A stretch of 64,000 nt of DNA from Cryptomeria japonica. Lineage: Eukaryota; Streptophyta; Pinopsida; Cupressales; Cupressaceae. Position 1 is the first letter of the stretch; each line of letters starts with the position of its first letter. The notes under the pieces are model-generated. The model worked only from the letters and a program-made list of their open reading frames with translations. It was not told the origin of the DNA and made no database searches. The DNA is taken from contig NC_081409.1 of the NCBI RefSeq assembly GCF_030272615.1, forward strand, positions 616,763,755-616,827,754, written 5' to 3'. Positions 45,201 through 56,788 of this stretch are shown one piece after another. The translations under genes were made by a program, and so were the position numbers.

Positions 45201-45890
45201 AAATTGTCCAAAAACTGAGAGCAATTTATCAACTTTTTGAAAATTTCATCACTAGTTTCAAATACCCTTTTGAGTCTTTTGTCAACTACAACGCAAACAG
45301 AAGAAATTGTATCAACATAATATCAATTAGTAATCACAAGTTTCAGGTCAACCCATTCCGAACATCAAATACCAAGTTAGCTTTCTGAAGTTGGTCAAAT
45401 CTGTTTAGTTTCCAATATCGAGAAGCTTTTATCATATCATTTGTCGTACTTGGTCATATCAATAGAGGCATATTGAACCCTCTATTCGACTGAGTGGACT
45501 TAGAAATCAAAACAAAGTATTCATCCAACCATTCTCTCGATTGAAACTTTGATCACTCGCATGAACATCCTTCAACATATAAAAAAGAAACATCCTTGTC
45601 TGAAAACTCGTTTGAAAAGGAGACAACCTAGTCCTAGGGAGCTTATCAAGAGGAGAAAGTTTATCTACATTAACCATCAACTTTTTGTATCACATCGTAT
45701 CTTTTTACGTCACATGCAATTATATCTTCAATCAACATCTCAACAAAGGGGGAAAGATCAATCCCACCTTCTTTCCAAAAATTTGCATCACTTACAACGA
45801 AGCTCGACCTGAATCACCAACTCCACCAAGAGAGGAAAAAATATCAACCCCGCTAAGAGAAGAAGAATTCACTTATTTAAAAGTATATTA

Positions 45891-46722
45891 GTGCTTGTTG
45901 TCACTCGATCTCAGAAAAATAAAGAAGGGGATCCACAATCAAGCATGAGTCGTAGGGATCCCAATCCTTTCTATGAATACACGAATATGGGGAAAGAGGA
46001 GATCATCGAGGATCTCATCCTACAATGCCAACAAAGTGCCACCTTCCAAAAGCTCATGGAAAGGCTTATAGAATCAGACAAACAAAAATACCTCCTCATG
46101 CTAAATAGTAAAGAAGTCAAGATTCTCAAGGATTTTGACATGGAGAATTCAAGGAATGCTAATGAAAGAATCCCAAGAACAAGGGCAATGACCTACACAT
46201 TCAATACTCATAATCAAGAGCACTTGGAAGGAGATGACACCCATGATCAAGACAACACCCGCGACCGAGACAATACCCGTAATCATGACAACATTAGTGA
46301 ACAAGGGGATGCCCATCATCAAAGGTTCAACGAAGAAAATTTTCCCTTAGCCAACATCACACAACAACTTCAAGCACTCCAATGACAGATGCAGGATATG
46401 CAACAAGGGTCCACGACAAGGTACTCTTTGGAGGACATTTGTCCTTATCCTTCTGATAGAAGATTAAACATGGTGCCCTTCCCACCAAACTCAGATATAC
46501 CAAAGTATGACAAATACAATGGTAAGAGTGATCCCCGTGATCACGTTAGGGAATTTTGCATTATGAGCTTGGAGTTTTCCCATAATGACACTTACATGAT
46601 GAGGCTATTCCCAAGAAATTTGGGAGGACAAACAATGTAGTGGCTTTCAAAACTCACACCTCCTATCAGGTCATTTGATGAGTTAGTGAAAAAATTCATT
46701 TCACAATACTCCTATAATATCC
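45891..46722 (+). pseudogene. gag: E4 gag (N-terminal and capsid), truncated
   Basis: The frame begins LVVTRSQKNKEG at a GTG (45891) where E1 has ATG, so the start codon appears lost. A charged, His/Asp-rich linker with DNTRDRDNTRNHDN repeats precedes the capsid domain: YSLEDICPYPSDRRLNM, YNGKSDPRDHVREFCIMSLE, MMRLFPRNLGGQTM and KFISQYSYNI. In-frame stops at 46383 (TGA) and 46638 (TAG) are single changes. Homology ends abruptly at about 46722, where the minus-strand fragment M begins. The rest of gag and the zinc knuckle are missing. Confidence 0.88.
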
Positions 46723-48656
46723 TTTGTTAATAGAGAATATAATGGTCCTACTATTTGACTAAAGTCCTTGATAAATCTCCTATAGTACCATGCATGGCCT
46801 AAAAAACTTCTTACATCCTTTTGTTCTACAGGGGCAGGAAGAGCAAGTATTACTTCAATTTTAGCCGGATCTACTTGAATACCTGATTGAGAAATTCAAT
46901 GCCCCAACACTATTCCTTCTTGCATCATCATAAAACATTTTTCACTGTTTAGGGATAAATTGTGATCTTCACACCACTGCAAAACTTTGGTCAGATTTTG
47001 TAATGCCTCCTTAAAGGTAGCCCCATAAGTAGTAAAATCATCCATGTAAATTTTCATACAATCATGGGATATATTTAAAAATATACTAAGGATAGCCCTT
47101 TGAAAGGTTGCAGGAGCATTAAATAAACCAAAAGGGAGAACTGAATAGGCATATGTGCCCCAGGGGCAGGTAAAGGTGGTTTTATCTTGATCTTCCAGAG
47201 CTATTTTGATCTGATTATAACCACTAAACCCATCCAAAAATGAAAAGTATTGCTTACTTGATAGAGAATCTAACACTTGATCTCTGAATGGAAGTGGGAA
47301 GTGATCCTTTTTGGTACCAGTGTTGAGCTTCCTATAGTCCACACAAACTCTCCATTTCCCTCCTTTCTTTGGAACTATAACCAGAGGAGAAACCCATTGA
47401 CTGTCTGAAATAGGGTAAATGAATCCTGTATTAAGCAACTTTTGTAGTTCTTCCTTAACTATTTCCCTTAAAACAGGAATAATCCTTCGTTGAGGCTGTC
47501 TAATTGGTTTACAATCTTCTCTTATATAAATCCTATGGGTACACAATGTAGGATTTAATCCCTTCATGTCATGATAATCCCATGTGAAGGCTTGTTGTTG
47601 GGCTTTGAGTAATTCTATTAATGACAATCTTTGATCTACTGCTAATTGACTATTGATATTTAGATTTCTTCTTGGGGAAACCTCTATTTGATTTACTGAC
47701 TCAACATTAGATATTTTGGACAAACAAGAGGTTTGAATCTCCTGTGGTAGCAATGTGTGAAATATGTCTATGGCTGTAGGAGAATCTATGGAGCCTGCAA
47801 ACAGAAGAAGAGTATGCAAAGAACTTACTGGTATACCCAATGATTGTTGAACTGCCCCATAATGATTTCTTATGATTTTAGAGATTATTGTATCATCCTC
47901 TTGAAGTGCTATGAATGGTTCCCTTGCTAACATCATTAGTTGTTGAACAAAATTAATTTCCTCTACTTCTTTTCCTATGTCTGGCCATACTACTTGCTCT
48001 TGATCAAGTTGTGGTTGTGCTGGAGAATAGAGTGCAAGTGTTTTAGTAGTAATACCATCTGAAATTGTCATATCCCTTGATCTGCAACCTATGTATGCAT
48101 CAGTTGTTGCAAGCCAAGGTCTCCCCAAAATGATTGGATATCCACCCAATGTTGCCTTAGGAGAGAGGATTATAAAATCAGCTGGATATTCCCAAGAATC
48201 TAATGTGACAACAATATCTTCAACCATCCCTTCAGGTCGAACAATAGAGCTATCAGCAAGCTGCAGGACCGTTGAAGTTGATCTAAGACTAGTAAAGTTG
48301 AGTTGTTGCATGACATCCTTAGTCATCACATTTATAGTTGCTCCTAAGTATATCAAAGCATTTTTTATTTGAGTTCCATTAATAACTATCTTCACAACAG
48401 GGCTACCTGGGTCAGAATATTTAGGGACAACAATTTTTCCTAACATAATATCAGCCAATTGTCCTACTACATGCACTGTTTTTGGGTCCTTTTTCTTTCT
48501 CCTAGGTTTCTTCAAACATGCCTCCTTAATAGCTTTTCCATATATGGGAATGTCCTTAATAGCTTGAAACAGTGGGATCTTGACACATATATGTTTTAGC
48601 TGATCAATAAGATCAAAACCTATATCATCATGTTGCCTAGACACTTCTACCTGCAA
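46723..48656 (-). pseudogene. pol: M protease-reverse transcriptase
   Basis: A 586-codon uninterrupted frame (46896-48656). The retropepsin region reads ALIYLGATINVMTKDV, in which the position that should hold the catalytic Asp is Tyr (TAC at 48348-48350, minus), then GYPIILGRPWLATTDAYI. The RT has RRIIPVLREIVKEELQKLL, WRVCVDYRKLN, DHFPLPFRDQVLDSL, YFSFLDGFSGYNQIKIA, CPWGTYAYSVLPFGL and the catalytic YMDD at 47037-47048. A TGA follows VLGH (46893-46895), and the reading continues as ISQSGIQVDPAKIEVILALP and SFLGHAWYYRRFIKDFS to the junction. RNase H and integrase are missing. This is the longest pol ORF in the window. Confidence 0.88.
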
Positions 48657-48725
48657 TCTTTGAGGAAACGGGGAAGTTCTTACATGTGTATCTGAAGTTT
48701 CAGACTGATAAACCTGCTCAGGGTT

Positions 48726-49124
48726 TCAGAGTTTATCAGGTGTGATTTCCTGAGCAATCTCCTCATATGGTAATTCTGTTATGACTGGAGGAGATGGAGT
48801 AGGCAGTGTTGTCCCTAACCGTAAGTGGATATCACTTATATTGAGAGAGTATGCAGGATAATTATTAGGATCAAATGAAAAAACTTGTTGTTGTTGTTGG
48901 GGTTTGTTATTTGGATTTGGCACAGGCAGAGTTGGCAATTGGGTTGGCTTGGACGGAGTGGCATTGGGAGATGGTGGCATTAAAGCTGATTGTTGGGACT
49001 GTTGTTGTGGCTGTAGGAAACCTGATGATTGGTTTGCCCATTGTTGTCCTCCCCTCCATTACGGTGATTGTTGCCAGTTACCTTGAGGAGGAGACCAATT
49101 CCCTTGTGACTGCTACCATTGAGA
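48726..49124 (-). pseudogene. M gag-pol linker, Pro/Gln-rich
   Basis: The minus-strand reading MPPSPNATPSKPTQLPTLPV followed by NNKPQQQQQVFSF is a Pro/Gln-rich C-terminal gag or linker segment. A stop separates it from the protease ORF. S5 interrupts it at 49125 (TSD TGAAG). Confidence 0.6.
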
Positions 49125-49129
49125 TGAAG

Positions 49130-50396
49130 TGTAAAGCGGAAAATCGCGATCGAACCCTAGTTGTTCTCCCCTCTTCCCACTCCGAGGAGAGAGAAGGGAG
49201 GTTCGCTAGGATTCGATGGTTTTCACTTAGGGGAGAGACTTTACATTCAAAAGAGGGGTTGAAACCCACAAGATCCAATCCCACGCAATGCAAGATTGGA
49301 TGCTAAATGTGTTTCAAGGGTTAAGACAGCAAGGCTACCCTCTTTTGTAAAGAATGTTGATAGGAGAATTAAGCTAAGCATGCATAGAAAGTGACAAAGA
49401 TTCGCTTACAAACTGAGATAGGAATACAGTATGAAGCTGCGGACCTGGAATTAGCAGTAAAATGTCGATACGGCGCTGTCCTGCGAATTTGAGCAAAAGT
49501 TGTCGGGACGATGGCGCCCGGCGCCACGGTCCTCCGAAAAATCCGCGAAACGAAGGGGGATCTATTCGTCTCTACACAAGGATTCCAGATCTTCAATTTC
49601 AGCCGCGTACCTGCAACCTACACACAGAAAAGCGAAGATGATTGGGGGGTTAGGGATTAGGGGTTTGCCTTTAGGTCAAACCTTGGTTTTGGAATTAACC
49701 AAGAAATGAGCAAGAGCTGTAAATGTAAATGACTGTAAAACAAGTACTAATACCTTGTTCTAAGGATGTTTGTATCCTTATGTGCGGAGGTTTAGATGTT
49801 GTATGTTGTATGTTGTATGTAGCATGTAGTATGTGATCTCCTCTTCAATGGTTGAATCCTTGTCTTGAATGCAACACTTAGCCTTGAATGGAGACTTGAA
49901 ATGATCAATTGTTTGAAGGAATGCTTGAATGCTTGAATGCTTGAGTATAATTTCCACGCTTGTACACATATGTCCTTCTCATCCCAAATGAGAGAGAAAA
50001 ATGTAGTTTATATACTTGTCATTTAGGGCTGATAGACTGATTTTCCCGACCTTAGGCCAACCAGGAAAGTTAATTTCCAAATTGCAAACAAAAAGACCCG
50101 AGACCCCTTAGGAGACCGGGCCCAAAATAGGACCCAGGGACCAGGGCGCTGGGCGCCCTGGTCCTGGGGACCAGGGCACTGGGCGCCCTGGTCCTGGGGA
50201 CCAGGGCGCTGGGCGCTCTGGTCCCACCTCTCGGGACAGCAGGGTGCAAGGAGGTTCAGGCCAGGGTGCTTGAAAAATACAGTTTTCAGTGTCGTGAGCA
50301 AGTTTCGGGGTCTCCATTCAGGTTGCGTGTTGCGTCGCCATCGTGAAGACCGAAATGCAGTCGAAATTGCAAGTGTCACAATTTTAGGATGCTACA
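49130..50396 (-). mobile_element. S5: solo LTR of the E5 family
   Basis: 1,267 bp with perfect TSDs TGAAG (49125-49129 and 50397-50401). On the minus strand it starts TGTAGCATCCTAAAATTGTG and ends GCTTTACA. It is almost identical to the E5 5' LTR (61068-62273). The 61-bp length difference is accounted for mainly by two extra copies of a 30-bp GC-rich repeat at 50138-50227. TATA-like tttatata at 50007-50014 (minus). High identity to E5 suggests a young family. Confidence 0.95.
50138..50227 (-). repeat. 30-bp GC-rich tandem repeat, 3 copies, in S5
   Basis: The unit ggaccagggcgctgggcgcc plus ctggtcctgg starts at 50138, 50168 and 50198. Each unit is itself a long inverted repeat (ggaccagggcgc / gcgccctggtcc) able to form a hairpin. 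The E5 LTR has a single, slightly diverged copy near 61240. Confidence 0.9.
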
Positions 50397-50401
50397 TGAA
50401 G

Positions 50402-51190
50402 GAATCTGACAATTAGGCCAAGGATTTTGAGAGTTATTCCAAGACTGAGGAGTATCATTTACAAAATTTTGGGAATATGGATGTTACCACTGATTGTTTT
50501 GTGCATTGAAGTTCATATAAGGATTAGAAAACAACAATGGATCTTGTGGCATACCTTGTCTTGGAGGCCAAGGCCTTCATTGTGCAACATAAAAGAGTTG
50601 TTCATCATCTCCATAGACAGGCTTGGAATCTGGGGAACTCTACTGGCTATCAATTTTGGCTAGCAGTTTACATCTACAGTCCTTCTTCTTTTGTCGATAG
50701 TGAGGACAAAATTCAGCAAGCATAGCCTTTGCTTCCTCATACTTCTTCCTTGCTTGAAGTGTATCAAGTTGAGTAGCCATATTATTAATTATATCCTCTT
50801 TAAAGTCCTTTATTAGATGAGTTGTTTCCATTCTTGAAACTTTTGTAGATGACTTTGCAATTGAAGAACCAGGCCTATAGTGTCTTCCCCTCTTGGTTGC
50901 AACTCTGGAGTACTTTTGATAGATTTGTCTGATATCATCCCATTGAACTTGAGTAATATCTCCTCCTCCCATTAGATATAAGGAGTCAACACAATCTTCA
51001 TTGATTCCCCTTAGAAAGATCAACTTCATAAAATATTCACTCAGAGTGCTATGTTTGGATTTCCTGACACTAAATAAAAACCTCTCCTAATAGTCTTCCA
51101 GGATTTCATCTTCTTTTTGTTTCATCCTGAAGATATCATCACCATGTCGATCCATTCCCCTGCAATAGTCTTTATACTGGAATGGCAACT
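50402..51190 (-). pseudogene. gag: M gag (capsid to cysteine-rich end)
   Basis: The minus-strand reading from about 51190 is YKDYCRGMDRHGDDIFRMKQ, EDEILEDY then a TAG, ERFLFSVRKSKHSTLSEYFM, then the open frame 51029-50640. That frame has KLIFLRGINEDCVDSLYLMG, DDIRQIYQKYSRVATKRGR and an end CPHYRQKKKDCRC, a cysteine-containing box in the place of a zinc knuckle. Its phase of repeated FLRG / LMGGGDI motifs fits plant Ty3 gag capsid C-terminal regions. It belongs with the protease-RT ORF on the same strand. Confidence 0.7.
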
Positions 51191-52371
51191 AGGTAATAAA
51201 ACACAATTCAAAGATTGAATATCCTTGAATAGCTAGCTTTCTTGTAGCAAAGGCTCATTTACTTATCAACCAGGGACGTAAACTTAAAATGGGCCAGCAC
51301 TGTATGTGCACCAAGTTCATATTATTTATTACTGTAGGAAAGGAAATTATTTTAAAGTAAACACACAAAATCTCAATGAACTAATACTTAATCTTACAAC
51401 TAGAAATTACTTTAAACAACTACTGCTAAATGATAAAGTTCTGGCAAGCAACATGAACTACTCTGTTGTTGTGGCTGCAGGAACAGACAATTGTTGAAAC
51501 AACTATTACTGAAGAATGAAAACTAATAGGAACACACAAAGGATTACTCACCAAGTGGGCCCCCTTGAGTGAGTATCTCGAGAACTTTCAGATTACAATT
51601 GTTAAGTGTTCAAAATCACATTGATCTCTTTATTTCATCTTGACTGTGAAAAATATATAAAATACTAGAAGACTACGTATTACAAATATTATGGTCATTC
51701 TCTACTATCCCCGAGAGGAGAGAGATACCTTTTATTTATAAGAAAACTTACAAAAAACTCCTAACTGATCGACCACATTCCTATAGAATAAGCGAGCAGG
51801 ATTTATTAACAAAAGAAGAAGAAGTCAACGCAAGAAAACAAAACAACATTTGTCCTGCAGCTAAGAAAATATAGCATGACTTGCTTGCTGGATCTAAGCT
51901 CCACTAAGAACAATTATAAATGTTTCATAAATCATTTTGCTGAAGAACTAGTCAAGTGGCTTCGATCATTGCTGCTTTTCTCTGACTGGGTCTGCATTGC
52001 GGCTATATACTTGGTGCTTCTTTAAACCGCCACTTAGTCTTTACTTCTCCTTTGTCGACCCTGCATCATGATATTAATGTGCACAACAAACATGTGTATA
52101 TACTAATGCTAACATGATATAATGTAAACCATACTTAAAATTGATTTTAGATATTTACATAGATAAATCATTTAAAACCATTATATGACATCCTTAAGTA
52201 TAAGTCAAATCATTTTCAAAAACACTTCAAAGGTATCAACTTGGGAGAGTATCATGATCCAAATGTCATCTAATCACAAGACCTAGGTTGGAGTATTATA
52301 GCAAAAATCTATCAAAATAGAGCCATTATTTAGGCTCATCAGTGGGACATTTAAATGTGCCTCACAATTTG
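51191..52371. other. Unassigned stretch; possible LTR/5' region of fragment M
   Basis: No ORF with a known motif is present. On the minus strand a TATA-box-like tataaata (51733-51740) is followed by ggtatctctctcc, which could be the promoter of an LTR belonging to M. I could not find clear TG...CA ends or a second copy. E4-homologous sequence resumes somewhere near 52330-52372. Confidence 0.4.
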
Positions 52372-53196
52372 CCATTTTTAGAGCATGATGATGTCTCTCT
52401 TAATCATCCACATAATACCCCACTTTGTATCAAAGTCCTAGTCTACAAACATTAAGTGAAAATAGTACTAATAGATGGAGGAGTCGGTCTAAATATTTGC
52501 ACTCTAAAACTTATCTATGCATTGGGTTTCTCAAAAACAACCATTGATCCTAAGAAAATGATAACAATCAAGGCATATGATGATGAGGAAATATCATCAA
52601 AAGGGCTCGTGGTATTACCCATTCAAGTAGGGCCAATTTGGAAAGATACTCTATGTCAAGTCTTGGACATGGACTTGTCTTATAACATACTTTTGGGTCG
52701 ACCTTGGATCCATAAAATGCAGGCGATGCCATCCACATATCATCAGTGCCTTAAATTTCCATACGATGAACAAGAAATTACTATCACAACAAAAACTAAG
52801 CCTTTCCAATATTGCAATAATCTCAAAGAAGTTCAAAATATTCTTGTACCCCATAATAGAGAAGCTCTCACTTCCACATCATCAAACAACAAGGATCAAC
52901 TCAAAACTCTATCCATAGGTTTTGAGAAAAGTATGATGTTGAAAGACAAGGGCATGGGGGAATACTCTTTTGAATCCCTATGTCTGTCAAAGTTGTTGAT
53001 TTCACCAAGGTCTCATGGACAACGATCAAATTCCGAACAACAATCTTCACAACCTATCAAAAATTTTGATGGTATGTTCATTCAAGAAAGAACACTAACA
53101 GATGAAACAAAAGACAAAGATGTTTTGAATTGGCTCTATAAGGATGAAGAAGAAATAAGAGCATCAGCTATTAACATCACTATTCCCATAAAATAG
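52372..53196 (+). pseudogene. pol: E4 aspartic protease
   Basis: The reading EHDDVSLNHPHNTPLCIKVL leads (through one TAA at about 52453) into VLIDGGVGLNICTLKLIYAL. This is the Tat-type D-G-G retropepsin site, with Ala changed to Val after GG. It continues IKAYDDEEISSKGLVVLPIQ, DLSYNILLGRPWIHKMQ and YHQCLKFPYDEQEITI. It is the most complete protease in the window. It is followed by a Ser/Gln-rich linker and the acidic DKDVLNWLYKDEEE that precedes the G-patch. The frame ends at TAG after TIPIK. Confidence 0.85.
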
Positions 53197-53340
53197 TATG
53201 GCAAGGGATTTAAAATCATACAACAGATGGGATATCAGGGAACAGGTCCGCTTGGCAAGCATTAAGAAGGCATCATAGAACTAATTCAACCCCATTCACA
53301 ACTTACCAAAGATAAATCTGGACTTGGGTATGACCATCAT
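53197..53340 (+). pseudogene. E4 G-patch-like segment
   Basis: Directly after the TAG, YGKGFKIIQQMGYQGTGPLG gives the Gly/aromatic spacing of a G-patch (GF..h..MGY.G.G.LG), followed by a stop, EGIIELIQPHSQ and SGLGYDHH. The matching segment in E1 is at 13570-13670. Position after protease is the same in both. Confidence 0.6.
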
Positions 53341-54479
53341 ATTCAACCTATACAAAAACGAGATCATCATCAAAACCCCCGATGGAAAAGACATGTCACA
53401 CACAAAGAGGAATCATGACAAGAAGTGATACATTAAGAAACTGCAAAGATAAGAAAAAAACAAAAAGATGAAGAATATGAGAAGAAACAAGAGAAACTTG
53501 CTATTGAAAGAGAGGAAGCTTCTTATAAAAAGATACATCACATGCAAGCAATAACAAAACCTAATCAAGCCAGTACAAAATCAATCACAAAGAGAACAGT
53601 TAGAACACAAAGAGAAGATGAATATGAACCACAAGAAGAAGAACTTTCCATTCAACAAGAGGAGTCTATTTATGAACAAATCCAAAGAGTACAAGCAAGT
53701 ACAAAACCTTAATCAACACAAGCCACACAACTTGTATCAATTATCATCGAACTCTTCTCGCCTTACAATATTCCTGTCAGATATAGTGGTATAGCCTTAG
53801 AAAGTGATTCCGAGACAGACTCAAATGAATATGAATGGGATACTTGCTCTGATGTCACTGAGGACATTGAGGTAGATACAATCCATACATATACACCCAT
53901 ACCCTATGATGGACAAGATTTGGGGGCTAGACTAGTTGAAGTTGGATCACAACATATCAATGATTCTGGTGAGGACGATTAGGTTTCAAGCGAAATAGAT
54001 TCTGAAGAGGGTATCATCATAGACTTTGGCCTAACTAACGCCAATATTGACAATATATCCATCATGACCCTCGATGCTATAGACCTTAACCCACCAGACG
54101 ATCCCTTACCCCTCATACATCCTAAACTCATAGACTAGGAATAGCCTAAACAACTTAGCATACCTATCTTCCTAGATGATGAAACTATTGTCCAATACCT
54201 TTGTTCCATAAACCCAGAAACATGTTCCACCAGTGACACTCATAACGAAGTTCTCAATTAGGAGAGTACCAAGTCTCTTAGTCGCAAAAACAAAATAAAA
54301 AATCGATCTGATGGTGAAAACCATTTAATGGCAATATTAGATCATAAAAAAGTAAAAACAAAGGACGTATTTGATGGTGAAAACCTCTTTGAGGCACCTA
54401 AAGATGAGAGACTTGACACTCTTCCTGAACATTATCAGGAGAGATCACCAATTTTGATTGAACCAACTTAATCAATCAA
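53341..54479 (+). pseudogene. E4 pol linker, Lys/Glu-rich
   Basis: This is a charged region (EEYEKKQEKLAIEREEASYK-like) with repeated heptad-like Glu/Lys and a conserved acidic end, VDTIHTYTPIPYDGQDLG. It has many stops. It corresponds to E1 13678-14683. No enzyme fold is recognised; a coiled-coil spacer is plausible. Confidence 0.55.
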
Positions 54480-55593
54480 TATCAACACTGAAGCAGCAGC
54501 ACGAACCATACACCTGGCAGAATCACTAACAGAACAAGAAAGGCCTGATTTCATCAAATTCTTCAAAGAAAAGAAAATCAATTTTGCTTAGTCTTATGTA
54601 GATATGCCAATCTGGATTTGATCATGCATCACTTCTCTATAGCTACTGGAGCTAAACCTGTCAAACAAAAACTGAGAAAGATGAACCCACATGTCGCCAT
54701 ATTGGTTAAAGCAGAGCTGAAGAAGTTACTCGATGTAGGATTCATCTGACCCATCGATTATGCTTAATGGATCTCTAACATTGTGTTGGTATTTAAACCA
54801 AATAAAAGCATAAGAATTTGTATAGACTTCAGGGATCTCAACAAGGATTGTCCGAAGGATGACTTTCCTTTACCCAACATCGACACAATTGTAGATCTAA
54901 CAATAGGACATGTTATTTTATCCCTCATGGATGGTTTCTTTGGCTACAATAAAATCAAAATAGCACCAGAGGACCAAGATAAAACAACATTTACTTTTCC
55001 ATGGGGTACTTATTGTTGGAATGTAATGCCTTTTGGCTTGAAGAATGCAGGAGCGACTTATCAAAGAGCAATGACCACAATATTTCATGACATGATGCAC
55101 ACATTCATGGAAGACTATGTAGATGGCTTATTGGCTAAATCATTCACAAGAGAAGGACATCTGGAGATTCTAGATAAAATCTTTCAAAGGTTGGAGAAAT
55201 TCAATGTACGACTAAATCCTAAGAAATGTGTATTCGGTGTAACATCAAGTAAACTCTTGGGATACATAGTCTCAAAAAAAGGAATTGAGGTAGACCCCAC
55301 AAAAGTACAAGCAATTATGGAGATGCCACTTCCTCTAAATATCAACCAATTAATATCTCTACAAGGACGGCTACAATCCATAAGAAGATTCATTTCTCAA
55401 CTAGGCGACAAGTGTCTTCCATTCAATCATCTACTCCATAAGAATGTCCCTTTCAGGTGGGAAGATCAATGTGCAGAATCATTCCATCAACTCAAGCAAT
55501 ATCTGATGAATCCACTGATCTTGGTACTACCAATAGCCGACAAGCCACTCATTCTTTACATATCAGCCACGAAAGTGTCACTGGGGTCATTAC
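54480..55593 (+). pseudogene. pol: E4 reverse transcriptase (catalytic box mutated, split by S6)
   Basis: Start region ARTIHLAESLTEQERPDFIK, a TAG, and a frameshift, then an open frame from 54783: VFKPNKSIRICIDFRDLN, CPKDDFPLPNIDTIVDL, SLMDGFFGYNKIKIAPEDQD, CWNVMPFGLKNAGATYQRAM. The catalytic motif reads YVDG at 55116-55127 instead of YVDD, so the last metal-binding Asp is lost. LNPKKCVFGV and LGYIVSKKGIEVDPTKV follow. The frame runs into solo LTR S6 after GSLL (TSD ATTAC) and resumes at 56789. Confidence 0.9.
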
Positions 55594-56788
55594 TATTAGG
55601 ATAACCGATGGACAACTGTTAGGGGGGTGAATCAATTGTCAATAGATTATGTGAATTAAAGCACTTAAAACCTTTTACTGGAATATAAGAAAATAGATAC
55701 CGGAATAATTGATAAAGCATTAAAGCATAATTGAAAACCATAGAATCAATACCATGCAACCATAACACATAACACCATAATTTGTACGTGGAAAACCCGG
55801 TAAAGGGAAAAACCACAGTGGGAAACCCTACCCATAGTCAGATGATACTTTTACAAAAAGTATATGATTACAATAGGGGCTTGCACATGCAGGAAGGAAC
55901 ACTGCCTAGAGCGCGCTGCTCATCACAATGGAGTCTCACTAACTACAAAAGAGGTCAACCACCTCAAAATATTTGGACAACAATCCGGAAAGAAGAACTA
56001 CCTGTGATAGCATCAAACATGCCAGATTACAGTTCCAGTTAAGCTCAATACCGGAGGTCTAAAACCTCTTACATAAACCCAACTCGATCACCTATGATCA
56101 ACCAAATCCTCTACACAAATGATTATTACATTATTCGCTCCTTGCCTATGATCTACAATTAGATCTTACAAATATTTATACAAGCCCTGGACCTAAACAA
56201 TTAGGTCGGCCACCCAAATGATAATTCAATAGATTCATTACATAATCCTGAAATAAAATCATAAAACATGTCGCCCTAAGGCCAAACAAACATCATCCAA
56301 TCAATAACATCCCAGAAGCGCATTAGGAGGATCCATCAACACGTTTCATGAAACCGGTCCATAACCTAGATAGCACTGGACCTAAATTAGATCCACACAT
56401 GCCAAAGTAATGGCACCAATCAGTTGAGGCACAAACACAATCACCGTCAGCATCCCGAATCCCTTCTAGAAGCCACAACAACACCACTTAGCATTACATC
56501 AAAGATCTTCAATAAAGCAATGTCGGTGAAACCCTTACCAGACCTACAAAGCAGGCTTACTAGAACATAAGATAGCATCCGATCATCAAGTCAATACCAA
56601 TTGAGTAAAACATGCTTCAGAAGCATATGAACCATTCATACAAACTTATTCCATCATTCAAATCATACCAGTGACAATCTTCTGATAATCTTCCCAATCC
56701 AATCCTTCTACCGAAAGTCGGTAAACAACCATAACAGCTAGTGTTGACATCAATGCAACACATAATCAATTCCTTCATATTGCCAACA
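55594..56788 (-). mobile_element. S6: solo LTR, diverged TGTTGGCA family, inside E4 pol
   Basis: 1,195 bp with perfect TSDs ATTAC (55589-55593 and 56789-56793). On the minus strand it starts TGTTGGCAATATGAAGG and ends CCTAATA (CA decayed). TATA box at 56173-56180 (minus). It shares with S1/S2/S4 the early gatgtcaa word, the ggaaaaaccacagtggga unit and the G-tract next to gtgaatca (55615-55628), but is shorter and more diverged. Removing it plus one TSD restores continuity of the interrupted frame. Confidence 0.9.

Larger units (their letters stand above)
43162..45890 (+). other. E4 untranslated leader with TAGCGCAT arrays
   Basis: This 2.7-kb leader has two arrays of tagcgcat variants (about 43205-43480 and 44815-45200; roughly 12 and 15 copies) and the conserved block near 44093-44165. 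No conserved ORF was found. The ORFs at 45549-45891 directly before gag have no family motif and overlap in different frames. Confidence 0.75.
46723..51200 (-). mobile_element. M: minus-strand fragment of a different Ty3/gypsy element
   Basis: This stretch reads, on the minus strand, gag (51190-50402 and 49124-48726, split by solo LTR S5) and then protease and RT (48656-46723). It is a different branch from E1-E4: the protease has an ALI-LGATINVM active-site context and RT the FLDGFSGYNQI, IYMDD form seen in Athila-like elements. The 3' side is cut off just after RT at the junction with E4 gag, with no LTR. The right limit is uncertain. It is either an insertion followed by deletion or a recombination junction. 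Confidence 0.75.
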
